Positions 47,128-57,683 of a stretch of DNA of 64,000 bases are shown here, in pieces. Each line of letters begins with the position of its first letter. Position 1 is the first letter of the stretch. Under the pieces are notes generated by a model that worked only from the letters and a program-made list of their open reading frames with translations, had not been told where the DNA came from and did not search any database. The stretch comes from Trema orientale (taxonomy: Eukaryota > Streptophyta > Magnoliopsida > Rosales > Cannabaceae): assembly GCA_002914845.1 (NCBI GenBank), contig JXTC01000014.1, positions 1,777,476-1,841,475 on the forward strand. The letters are read 5' to 3'. Made by a program: the position numbers and the translations under genes.

Positions 47128-48272
47128 TCAGATGGTACTACCATCTTTCGCATCCCTGTAAGGAGTCCACAAAGTTAGATTAAGTCAAAACAATGAGTCA
47201 ACAATTATATGAATGCTAAAATACAATACCCGTTGTGCGGCAAGAGCATAAACTCGATGCAACTTTCAGATGGCTCCCCAGTAAAAGAAGTCAAAATAGC
47301 AGCTTCCAAAGCATGTGTTTTTGGCAGTAGGGTCACGGCCTCGAGCACTTCAGGGCATTCCGACTTGGACAGGGCCACAAGATCAATATCAAAGAGCTCA
47401 GGGAATTCTGGTTCAACTTTGTAATCAATTATAAAGCGCCCACTGTTAAACAGGCATAATCAGAATTTAGCACAAACAATGACAATAAATCAAATTTTAG
47501 CTTCAGCTTAAAAACAAAACAGCACAAAACTTTCTCACCTCCATAGTGGCCTCATTACTGGTTGAGATTCTATAAAGTCATTCACTGTTGGGGTAGACAT
47601 TATAGCAGCATTGCGATTAGCAAGACTCTCTACCTTCTTACGGTACATACCCTGGCTGAGCTCTGAAGCCTCTCTCTGAAAAATATCAGGTAAAGCCCTT
47701 GAAGGTCTGGATGAAAATCCAAACGTTATTTGCCCAAACTGGTTGTTATTTGCCCAAACTGGTTGTTATTTGCCTATGGAGCCAGGTACATATTCAATTA
47801 GCCCAAAGAAGATTAGCAACAAAAAATTTGCAAGACTTTACCATATTATAAGGCATGTGATTATATTATAACCGATACTTCTTCAAAACAATGAGTTGAC
47901 AATTTTACACAATCATAAATTTACCAGAAAAACCATGAATCTAAAAAAAGAATAAGAACATTTTGAAATGTGCAAAAATTAAACCAGCAAGACTCATGAC
48001 TGGAACAAAAGGAAACGCAGCTTTCAAAATAAGACTTGGTTTTCAGACCCAAAATCGTAAAAAGAAGAAAAAAAAAGTTCTTGAAATCCTAAAATCAACA
48101 AAAAAAGGAAACTGATGAAAATTAAGAATGTCCAAGAAAATTCAAAACCCTTCAGATTAATAAAATAACACCCAAATTTCCCAAGTTCTTCAACGGTTTG
48201 ATAGACAACAAGATTGAGACATGCAGCAATGAACTCAAAAAACTGTAACAAATGTTATCGAGATCGTACCAT
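47128..48272 (-). CDS. Small protein of unrecognised family (four coding exons)
   Basis: Model on the minus strand: 48270-48272 (ATG only), 47539-47675, 47230-47442, 47128-47155. All introns are GT-AG and phases close to 126 residues. Exon 2 reads REASELSQGMYRKKVESLAN, then NDFIESQPVMRPLW. Exon 3 reads GRFIIDYKVEPEFPELFDID, LSKSECPEVLEAVTLLPKTH and ALEAAILTSFTGEPSES, and the end is DAKDGSTI. The protein is acidic, with no signal peptide or membrane segment visible. Codon structure and splice sites look real and the sequence is less AT-rich than its surroundings, so I think this is a gene, but I do not recognise the family. The first exon is the weakest part: the ATG|GTACGA donor gives an in-frame join, but a different upstream exon is possible. 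Its 5' flank is duplicated at 33700-36125. Confidence 0.6.
47728..47775. repeat. 20-bp tandem repeat in intron 1
   Basis: GTTATTTGCCCAAACTGGTT occurs twice in tandem, then GTTATTTGCC once more, inside the first intron of the small minus-strand gene. Confidence 0.9.
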
Positions 48273-50088
48273 TGAGGCTGATTCTATTGAGAATAAAGAA
48301 TCAATCAATCAACCCAAACTTCAGATCCCAAACTTCAGATTAAGCGAGACTGCAAACTGGTAGGTTGCTTAACAAGTATGGCTAAGAATGGCTATGAAGT
48401 ATAACACAATGTGTGTATATATATATGTATAGAAGAGTACAACGGCACAATTTTCATTCAAATTTTGGTGATTTTGAAAGGGCACCGTCGTAATTTTCAT
48501 TTCGACGCATAAAAACACTTTCGTTCAATTTTTTTTTTTTTCTGAAATTGAATTTTTTTGGGTATCTTTGTAATTTTTGATTGGGTGAATTGTAAAAAAA
48601 ATACCTTGAACTTTGAGTATTTTCTAATTTAAATCCTGAATTTTGGACTTTGCAAAATCGAATCCTGAAATTAAGAAATTCTAAAAATTAACACCCTAGA
48701 CTGACTTTTTGACCAATTTTAGTAACAAAAAAACAATAATATCTTTCATTAAAACTACATTAGTATTTATTATTCTACTTAATTTTGAGAATGTTATTGC
48801 GTTTTACCAGTTAAGTTATTCAAAAAGTAAATTTATAGTATTAATTTTCAGAAATTCTTAATCTCTGGGTATTTTTTGTAGAGTTCAAATTTTAGGGTTT
48901 AAATGGCAGAATACACGATATTTTTTTTGTATTTAACTTTAATTAAACGTGTTAGAGAAGTCACATGATATAAAGCTACATATATGTGTGTGCATGTACC
49001 CATGTACATGCTACCTGCGTTAGTCAGTCAGTGTTGATATTAATTCAAGTAAAGGATTTATGAGAAAAGCAAATAGTTATATCTCGCTGTAGAATCCGTG
49101 CACCAATAAATAAGAAATAGATGAGTTCAAAAACTATAAATGCATGTGCACATAATACACTTAAAACTTTAAATTAAAACCATATATAATATAAGTATAG
49201 CTCAAATTCTTGGATTAACTGGTTTTACACATAAATACTAATTAGGAAAAAGGATGTATTCAATGTAACACATGAAATAATATGACAATTTGCATAGCTA
49301 TAGAATCAAATATTGGTTTTGCAACATAATTCTCACCCATATGACAAAATAGGGTGAACGAAAATATTACTATAATGCTAGCTGTATAATTCTTAGCCAA
49401 ATTTTTCTTTCTTCTAATGTTAACACGCAATTTTTGGCCCTCATCACTTCATCTGATCTTATACTGCTTTATTGATGACTCTGAAATTAAATTGCTATAT
49501 ATTTTATAGTTTCTAAAATAACCTTTCTCTTACTATAATGGTTATTAGATTTTTCACTACTATTAAACAATTCAGAATAAAAATAATTTTCAGTAAACAA
49601 TCTTCTATGATTCAAATCTCTGGAGGAAATTATAGACGCTGCACAATTCACTAAGTTGAGTCTATTGAGATTGATATTATGCTTAGAGAGGATGAAAATA
49701 TAGGTCTTGTGACATCTTTAACATTCAATATTGTCTATGCGGTAAAAAGTATAATGGACTCTTTTAATTGTATGTCAAGTAATATGCTAGTGATACGAAC
49801 TCTTTATTAAGAAATAACAATGGTGACTCTTGTTGTTTCACTTTTATTTTAGGAATGAAGCACCACATTTATATGTTAATATTAGTCTTTTCTATGTTGC
49901 TGTTTTATTTAGTAATTGAGAAATTTGTAATTGTATTGCTTATATTATAACAAACAATTTATTTTAATAATAATTTTTTTTTTGCAGTAAAAAAATAATT
50001 AATATATAGGTGAGTAATACATTTTAATTGTATATTTTTATACTTCTTGAATTATTAATATTATTAGTCAGTTCTCATAATCCTTATG
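48273..50088. other. 5' flank of the small gene and intergenic DNA up to the gap
   Basis: 48273-48410 should hold the promoter and leader of the minus-strand gene. 48360-48950 is the intact partner of the duplicated flank at 35525-36125. From 48960 to 50088 I see only AT-rich sequence with no supportable gene or repeat. Confidence 0.6.
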
Positions 50089-50123
50089 NNNNNNNNNNNN
50101 NNNNNNNNNNNNNNNNNNNNNNN
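50089..50123. other. Assembly gap (35 N)
   Basis: Thirty-five consecutive undefined bases. The true size and content are unknown. Confidence 0.99.
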
Positions 50124-50279
50124 TTTTTTCTTTCTTTTTTGTTCAATGGCACGTGAGATAATTTATTGTCAATTTCAATGATAGTTAGGAAAAACGACTT
50201 AATTGCACGGACTTTTTAATCAGGGAGATTTTGAAAGTTTATTTTCTTTGGTACCAGTTAATGGTTACCAATTAGTAAA
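50124..50279. repeat. Exact inverted copy of 42394-42550, abutting the gap
   Basis: The reverse complement is identical by eye to 42394-42550 over about 156 bases, then similarity stops abruptly at ATTAGTAAA. Confidence 0.93.
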
Positions 50280-50629
50280 ATACCGTATTATTCAACCGTA
50301 CTTTTAAAATTTGCAAATAAATATGAGCCTAAAACGTATTTTTCTCGTACCGTGCGTTGAAAAATACAAAACAACCGTATTTTTCAATTTTTTTTCCCCT
50401 AAAATACCGTATATTGTCTAATTTCTCCTTAAAATATTAAATATGGGCCTAAAACGCATTCATATTTTTTTAAAATTTGAATAAATTGAAAATAAACAAA
50501 AATAAGTAAATAAATAACATTAAAAGCATATAAATGAAAATATTTAATTAGATTTTTTAAAATTTTGATTAAGAATTATATGTAAAATTATATATAGAAT
50601 GACTAAATGTGGGCCTAATTTAGACCGAC

Positions 50630-50800
50630 AGAAATATGGGACGGGCCGGGCCTGTGAGCCTATGATTAAGGCTCAGCTCAGCCCCTGCTATATGTAACGA
50701 GCCAGTCTAGGCCCACATAATGTGAGTCTGGGCTAATATCGTGCTTTTTCTTCAGAATATGGGCCGGCCCACAAATCTCTGTCCACATTGACATCTTTAC
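50630..50800. mobile_element. hAT-type element remnant
   Basis: The stretch is rich in GGGCC/GGCCC words (ACGGGCCGGGCCTGTGAGCC, ATGGGCCGGCCCACAAA). It ends with TGTCCACATTGACATCTTTA, the inverted form of an (A)GATGTCAATG(T/C)GG terminus common in plant hAT elements. The other terminus is not clear, so this is a fragment. It sits exactly where the two arms of the inverted duplication diverge. Confidence 0.5.
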
Positions 50801-50803
50801 TCT

Positions 50804-51218
50804 GCCCCTTGATCCGATGGCCAAAATTAAGGACTTCATATCCTTCTCATCAGCTAGGGTTTTTAGAACAATTAGCTAAAATGAAAACCACCAAGCTCTA
50901 TTTTAGAATAATACAAGCTCCACGAACTCCATTTTTGGAGTGGAGGAGAAATATTTACAAAAAGTTATTAAAAATATATATTAGTATATTAGATTCTAAT
51001 TCCAGTTTTTATTTTATTTTTAGAAAGGACTTTTGAGTACTAGAATCTTGAGAGCAATTTGCAATAGCACTTTTGAAGTACCAATTCAAGTAGACAATTA
51101 CTATTTTCAGAAGATAAAAAATAACTACTTTCAAGAGGACATTAAGAGCTCATCTTAATGGAAGAAGTTACAAAAATAGCTTCATTTTTCATCTTTTTCT
51201 CATTTATCAATTATTAGG
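50804..51218. repeat. Right arm of inverted duplication (pairs with 38487-38865)
   Basis: In reverse complement this matches 38487-38865, with a few small indels (for example GAAAGTAGT followed by an extra TATTTTTTATCTTCTGAAAAT). The open frame at 50788-51036 is incidental. Confidence 0.9.
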
Positions 51219-52590
51219 ATATTAATTTTGCAAAATTCAAAAGTGAGATTATTATTTTACAGAGATTTATAAGTCTAGGTATTATTTTACCAAAATTTAA
51301 AAGTGAAGATATTATTTTTATAAAAATTCAAAAATAAGATTTTTTTTGCAGAAAAATTAAAAATTGGGATATTTTAATGTTATTATCCCTTAAATATATC
51401 ATTGGGAAAACATGAACGAAAATGACGATAAACATGGAAGAAAAATTGGACGATTATCAATGCCCAAAATCGTTTTTGCTGACCAAAACAGTGCACAAAA
51501 GAAGTTTTACTCTAATGACAGCTTTTATTAAAAAGGTGTCTGTTCAAGTATTATAAAAATATTTTTAAAATAAAAAAACTAAATTAATCTTAATTTTTAG
51601 TATGTATAAGTTAAGAAAGAATAATGTGTCTAATATACCCCTTTAAAACAAATAAGTTATTTTATTTTAATGAAATTCAAGAAGAAAAAGGCACAAAACC
51701 CAAGGATATAAATGAAAAAAAAAAAGGACAATGACATGCTTATAAACTCTTAGTATATATACTATGGAATTGCACGCGCCGTAGGCACGTGACCTGTTAT
51801 TTATCACAAAGTATGGTACACACGAAATTTTTCCAAGTCATAACGTTATATAATATCTCTATTATGTATTTTGTGCTTTTCTTATTGTTGTTTTTTTTTC
51901 CCAAAATTAATTGCTTTTTTAATACTATAGGCAAAATATACTTCAAATATTCTTTGAGGTAAACTTGTATTGTATTATATTAAATATTAAATGACATTTT
52001 TTTGCGGGAATGTTGACAATTGGACAAATCAAAATTACATTACATGAAAAATTATAGTTGTTTTCGTTTAAAATATTTGAAACGATATTTCTAACAATAT
52101 AATAACAAATATTATAAAATTTTCTGTGTGTAATTTATTAGAACAAAAGGATTTTTCCAGAATATTTCAGATTCTGCAAAAACAGTGTGACATATTCATT
52201 TTGATGCGTGAATAATTTTCCCTAACCAATGGGCTATTAAGTTATTTAAAAAATGTTCTTTCCCGAAAAAAAACAAACAAAAAAAAAACTTTAGAAAGCA
52301 AATTTGTGATATAACATAAAAGAAGGGAAAAAAGGAAAAATAAATAAAAATACATGTGGCAAAATATAATAATTTAGGTGAAAAAAACAAAACACGAGTA
52401 GAAATCCTATAACAACAGCTAATATATCACGTAAATAAATGAGGTAAACCTTCTAGTTGTGCATTACCTTTTAAAAACCAAAAAAGTAAGAAACACGGTA
52501 AGGGGAAAAAACACCAGATATGAAGTAGTAAAAAATAAAAATAAAAATAAATAAAGGGAAAGCACTCAGCTGTAGGACCAACTCAACAAA
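51219..52590. other. Intergenic
   Basis: AT-rich. A short imperfect tandem repeat (AGATTATTATTTTACAGA / AAGTGAAGATATTATTTTTA) lies at 51240-51340. No gene is supported. The open frame on the minus strand at 52196-52390 is a Phe-rich low-complexity string. Confidence 0.5.
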
Positions 52591-53640
52591 AAATTTCATA
52601 AAATATGCTCTATTTGTGCCCTATTTATTTACAAGTATATAACTCTCTCAATAAAATTTCAAAATATATGACTAGAACCTCTTAAAAAAACTTAATTACC
52701 ATTAAAATATTCGAATTTTTATCTATGCTTTAGACCTAGTTTTCTTTCATTTTTTCTTATTATTCCATTTCTCTTCTTCTATGCTTCTTCTCAATCTTCA
52801 ACCTTCTCTCAACACTACAATTTTCTTCACTATCAAAGCTAAATCAACGATATAAAAACATAATGTGTGTAGTTTAAAATAGTTGGTTTATAAGTTTTGA
52901 GATATTCTGTAATGGATTCTACATTATAAATAAAATTTGGATCAATTTCTACGAATTTCTAGAAATTTGGACTAGCTGTCCCAACGAACATATGAAATTC
53001 CATACTATTTCAATGAAGTATGCTTTTATAATAGAATTTGAGAAATTACTCGATGGTCATCGAAATGGCATCGAATTATCATCGAAATTTTTCAATGACC
53101 ATCGAGTAACTTTTTAGATTCTATTATAAAAACACACTTCATCGAAATGACATCGAATTCAATCGAATTAACATTGAAAATCATCAAAATTTTCAATAGT
53201 TGTCGGGGCAGCTAGTCCAAATTTTCAGAAATTCGCAGAAATTGATCCAAATTTAATTTTTAATACAAAATTCGCTGCAGAATATTTCAAAACTTAAATA
53301 TAGATTTTATCTTAAATTATACCTATAACATTTAACAATAGAATTTTTTATATAGTACATGAGAGAGATGAGAGTGAGAGAGAATGTTGAGAGATTTTGA
53401 GAGCGAAAAAAAGATGTTACAGGAAAATTTATATAGAAGACAAGAGTAAAGTAAGAGGGTCTTATGGATATTTGAGTTAATCTTCTTTGTGGAGTTTTTA
53501 AGGTTTTTTTTTTTTTAAACATCAATAAAATTATACTTTTAGGGGTATTTTTGTCTCACGGTCGTATATTTTGAATATTTATTAAGACAAATATAAGGTA
53601 TAATTGGGGCATATATAGAGCATATTAATTGAAATTTATC
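52591..53640. mobile_element. About 1-kb inverted-repeat element with a long internal hairpin
   Basis: The outer ends AATTTCATAAAATATGCTCT (52591) and AGAGCATATTAATTGAAATT (to 53637) are inverted. Centrally, 52890-53060 and 53085-53300 are long inverted arms: GATCAATTTCTACGAATTTC against GAAATTCGCAGAAATTGATC, GACTAGCTGTCCC against GGGGCAGCTAGTC, and ATTACTCGATGGTCATCGA against CAATGACCATCGAGTAAC. No transposase is present. The structure fits a Mutator-like or foldback non-autonomous element. Confidence 0.75.
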
Positions 53641-53664
53641 AACTCACAATACACGTCCATCTTT

Positions 53665-53744
53665 GCAATATATTATTACTATAAAATATGGTATATGATA
53701 AAAGAAGATGCAATATATTATTACTATAAAATATGGTATATGAT
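53665..53744. repeat. Tandem duplication of a ~40-bp unit
   Basis: The phrase GCAATATATTATTACTATAA followed by AATATGGTATATGATA occurs twice, separated by AAAGAAGAT. The second copy abuts the hairpin element at 53744. Confidence 0.93.
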
Positions 53745-53867
53745 AGGGGCGTCCCTACGTAGGGTCATGCCTTAATTATCGTTGGATGGGAATCTGTGGA
53801 GAATCTATTTATATACAGATTCCCATCTAACGGTGAATAGACAGGACCCTATGTAGGGGCGCCCCTA
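53744..53867. mobile_element. Near-perfect 124-bp hairpin MITE
   Basis: The ends TAGGGGCGTCCCTACGTAGG and CCTATGTAGGGGCGCCCCTA pair, and pairing continues inward to GGATGGGAATCTG / CAGATTCCCATCTAACG, leaving a short loop. The arms are about 50 bases with few mismatches. Each arm end is itself locally palindromic (GGGGCGCCCC). No clear target-site duplication. Confidence 0.85.
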
Positions 53868-53915
53868 CTGTAGACGCGCCCAGAAAGAAATAACTACAGC
53901 AAAAATAAAATAATA

Positions 53916-54105
53916 AGAGCAATGCTATAGGATACCAGTAGTGCTCAATACCACAATGATATATCTGTCTATCATTAGATGATTTAATTAATAAATTTGA
54001 TCCCACAAGGATTTCATTGAAGTATAATTATGATTAACTAATTAACAATTGACACGTCATTGTAGATTATAGAGCTTGGCACACTATTGTCCTGTAGCAT
54101 TATTC
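53916..54105. mobile_element. hAT-type MITE with 8-bp target-site duplication
   Basis: The ends AGAGCAATGCTATAGGA and (inverted) GAATAATGCTACAGGA pair. Inner arms include ACCACAATGATATA against TGACACGTCATTGTAGAT. The flanks are the identical octamer AAATAATA at 53908-53915 and 54106-54113. The element is 190 bp, non-coding, and ends 25 bases before the TATA box of the next gene. Confidence 0.9.
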
Positions 54106-54129
54106 AAATAATAAACATCCCTAGAAAGC

Positions 54130-54139
54130 TATATATATT
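54130..54139 (+). promoter_or_regulatory. TATA box of the 54-56 kb gene
   Basis: GCTATATATATTTATTTG lies about 50-60 bases upstream of the ATG at 54190, directly after the hAT MITE. Prediction from position only. Confidence 0.55.
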
Positions 54140-54189
54140 TATTTGCCTAGTGCTAGAAAAAGCCATTAAAGAAAAAAATTGAAAACGCA

Positions 54190-56383
54190 ATGTCATCAGC
54201 CGGCCAAAGCCTAAGCGAAGCAGAAATGGAGGAGAAGGAGAAGACGAAAGAGCGCGAAATTGGGGAGATCGAAGAAACCACAGGGAGCTCGGACGGGTCA
54301 GCTCCGAATCTGAACCCGAGTCCGAAATCGGTGAGGACGAAGGTTCCGGAGGTTGAGGTCCATCTTTTCCGGCGGGGCAAAGGTCCGATCGACGTGTTCA
54401 AGTCGAGCCTGGGAGGCTGGGACCAGGACCAGTTGGAGGTCCGGAATATCCTCGACAAATACGGGCTCAAATCGCTCTTCGCTTTCAATCCCGGGTCGGG
54501 TCGTGGGGTTCCGATTCGGTTCCATCCCAGGAAGGGAAGGTCTTTGCTGCCCTACAAAGATGGATCTGTTATCTTCGTTGATGGCGAGCCCAAGGTTAGT
54601 CAGCTCCATTTTATTTTTATTTTTATTTTTTTCTTTTCAGTTGTTCAATTTTTTTTTTCTTTTTTTTTTTTTTTACAGAAATTCTCGGTTAAAATCAAAT
54701 ATTTTAAAATAACGAGTAAAACCTTGAATAATTTTATGGTTTGAGAAAATAAAATTAGAGATTGAAGTAGTAATAAAGGTCTTGGCTATATGTTCTTTAT
54801 ATATATATATATATTTGTGTATATGACGTTTATATAGATCAGCAATCTTTAGAACTTATAATAAATGAGCTCTTGGCTGCCATTTTTGCTAATTACCCTG
54901 CTCTGTCAAGATTATTGATGTAGGACAGTCTTAAGTCATCGACCGAGACCCAAGTCGTTGTAGCTCTAGTTTGCCTTTTTATTAGTTCCCCATTTATAGT
55001 TAGTTACCCATAAATTTGGTGCACCAATTGAAAACAGGAGAAAGTAACGATTGAAGAACACGAGGAACTTTGAAATATCATTGATAATTTGGTCACACGA
55101 GGAACTTTGAAATATTATTGATAATTTGGTCAAAAAACTTACTCCGAGCTAAACTAAAAATCAAAGACTAAGAAGAAGGGGAAACGAACAAAATTCCTAA
55201 CTAATTAAAAGATTATTCTACGAAAGAAAACAAATGAGTGAAAAAAAAAAAAAGAAACGAAACGAAATTATGGGTAACTAATAGAAAGTCAACTAGAGCT
55301 GTGACGACTTTGGCTTGGGTAACAGGCTTAGGCTTGGGCTTGGGCTGTACCGTGTTGAATGTTTTGAAGAAAAATTGCACCCTTTTCACCGTTTCTCAAG
55401 ACGATTCTCCCATCCAGAATGGTTATCCTTGGGATCTATGTTGAGCTTGATCCATGTTTTGAAATGCTGCAATGTTAGTTTAGGCAATTGTTTTATGTCC
55501 TCACTGGTTTACTATATTAGCATAGATTAATTGATGACATGACGATCAAAATAAAAACTTCAGACTCTCAGAGCATAATTAACAAGTTATACCAATCTGG
55601 CTTATAAAGAAAACTTTTTGATTTACAAACAAGTTATCCGAAATTGCAAGAAAGTTGAAATTTAACTTGTTCAAAATGTGGACTGATTGAGGTCATTATG
55701 GTCGTACTTTGTTTGTCATCTTGAGTTCTAAGCACCATGGAAACAGTTTATATCCTTGGATGAATCCAAGCAAGGATTTCTAGAATTGCCTCTTTCAGTG
55801 GAAATTTTAGACTGGCATTGACTAATCTATAAAATGCTATAGGATTTCATGTTTGATTAAGAATTTCCAACTGTGTCTCTATCAACTTTTTTTTATTTAC
55901 TTATCCTTTTAACCTAGCGTTTTTCTAGAAGTTCAAATATCAATATTTGCTTTAATAATCCTTTATAGAAGGTATGACTGTTAATAAATTTATAGGAGGT
56001 ATGAATGCTAATAAACTCAAAGTTAAATATGTGATTATTTTTTTAGTTTTTGGAGTAATCCTTGAATGATATCAAATGTTGCATGAACTTGAATTTTGTC
56101 ATTCATATGCCACGTGATGTTTAAGCGGTAGCTAACTAAATTTCCTTTCATTTTTTTTTTAACACTACAGGATTCTTTAATCAAACCGGTGACCAAAATC
56201 TTGTTTGGCGTAGCAGTTATAACCCTTTTAATAACCTTCCTTTTGAAGGAAACTCCACAATGGATGCAGAAGTTAAACGTTTTTGGCGGAAATTTCCCTC
56301 CATGGATCCTTGCTTGTGTGGTTATAGTTTTCACTCGCATGCGGAAGAGAACTAAAGATTTGCTGAAGAACCGTGGGTGGTGA
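54190..56383 (+). CDS. Conserved plant protein of unknown function with C-terminal membrane segments
   Basis: Two exons, 54190-54594 and 56171-56383, joined in phase 0 (AAG|GTTAGT; CTACAG|GAT), give 205 residues. Residues 1-50 are acidic, low-complexity and probably disordered. Residues 51-135 form a dense, likely conserved block: VPEVEVHLFRRGKGPIDVF, LGGWDQDQLEVRNILDKYG, GRGVPIRFHPRKGRSLLPYK and DGSVIFVDGEPK. Exon 2 adds a hydrophobic segment (about residues 145-160, ILFGVAVITLLITFLL). After ETPQW comes a second, shorter one (about 180-190, WILACVVIVF) followed by the basic tail RMRKRTKDLLKNRGW. I remember similar plant-only proteins without an assigned role and cannot name the family. Topology (hairpin in the membrane, soluble N-terminal domain) is inferred. 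Both splice sites and the start look sound. The 1.6-kb intron is AT-rich. Confidence 0.85.
54595..56170 (+). other. Intron of the 54-56 kb gene
   Basis: It contains T-rich tracts at its 5' end, and a short tandem duplication (ACACGAGGAACTTTGAAATAT with ATTGATAATTTGGTCA, twice near 55058-55132). The open frames at 55238-55530 do not join in frame with either exon by good splice sites. Confidence 0.7.
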
Positions 56384-57683
56384 ACAGATGCCACTGAGAT
56401 TTTTAACAGGGAGTAGAGTTTCTTCTACTGTTTGCAAGTTGTTGAACTCATCTATTTTTTTTGTTTTCTAAGAGCTGGTCTAAACATTCGAGTGTGAGAC
56501 AGTTTTACGATACCGTTCTCTTGTATCATTTTCTTGCTTGTGTCCATACTGGTGCTAAATTTTATTGTATAAATATGCAAGAAGTTGAAGCAATGCTCAT
56601 TATTTGACCGCGGTAGCTTGAAGTTTCTGACTTAGCATAGAAGTGAAAATTTACAGTAAGAAATGCTTTTTTGAATTCGCTGTTGCCAGAGGTTTAGATT
56701 AGAAATGTGAAGGGGAGAGAGAGGGGCTTTGGTGATTAAAATTGAAAGGATTTGTGGTTTTTTATTTATTGTTTGGTAAGAGGTAAAGAAAATATATTAA
56801 TTAACTTGGTTAAAGTAGTAGCTTAATTTTACTTTCATTTTTTTTTTTTTTTTTTTTTTTTTTTATTACTTCATAATCACTGAGGCCTTAGAAGACAAAG
56901 TATGATTTACTGCTCCTGTTATTCTTATATTTTTTAGCTTATCAGACTAGGAAGAACTTGATGCCAGCATTCAATGCACTTATTTTCTTAGTTTCCATCT
57001 TAAACCAGAATATTTTTACTGCAATTTTCGACTTGCATCGAGAGTTGCACTTTTTCTTTAAAGTTGCTAGGAAAATCATTGGAGAAACCAATTAAGGAAC
57101 AACTTAATTGGGGAAATATTGGGCAACTAGAAAAGGTTAATTAAATCAGGATCAAAATGTCTTTTCATTAAGGAAAACAGTAACTAACATCATTGTATTC
57201 GACCTAAAAAAAAGAAGATAAATTTGTCAGTTCTGTGTTCTTTTTTTTTTTTCGGGCTGGAATTTACAAATTTATGTTAATCATGGTCATTCCAGTTTTT
57301 GTCCTCAAAATCTTAATATATTAGTATTCGCCATGAATGTACAATAATATGTCTAAACACCAAAATATACCATATCAGAAACATTCATGTGCGAAGCAAT
57401 TAATCGAAAGGCATAAGTTCTTCCACTGTTTTCAGACAACTGCGGTGGCCACTGATGGTATGAAAAGATTGAAGTTGGGTCTTTTTGATGGAGAAGACCA
57501 CTTTTGAAAAGATAGTAGTGAGTATCTAAAAATTCGTTAAAAGGAGGAAACCTTTTAGAAATTGAATTAACAATTAGACCTATATTTCACCACAAACATT
57601 TCTTTAGGGGAGACTCTTGTCCCTTTGTTCCTCGTTAGGTAATAGAATGGCTCACCATTTAATAAATTTAGTGCTTTTGTCAC
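56384..57683. other. 3' flank and intergenic
   Basis: Includes the likely 3' UTR of the upstream gene (56384 to about 56600, with TTTATTGTATAAATATGC). A T-run is near 56840-56863. No other gene is supported. Confidence 0.55.

Noticed and set aside
55238-55530. Short frames in the intron of the 54-56 kb gene
   Set aside because: They do not splice in frame with either exon and have no motif.
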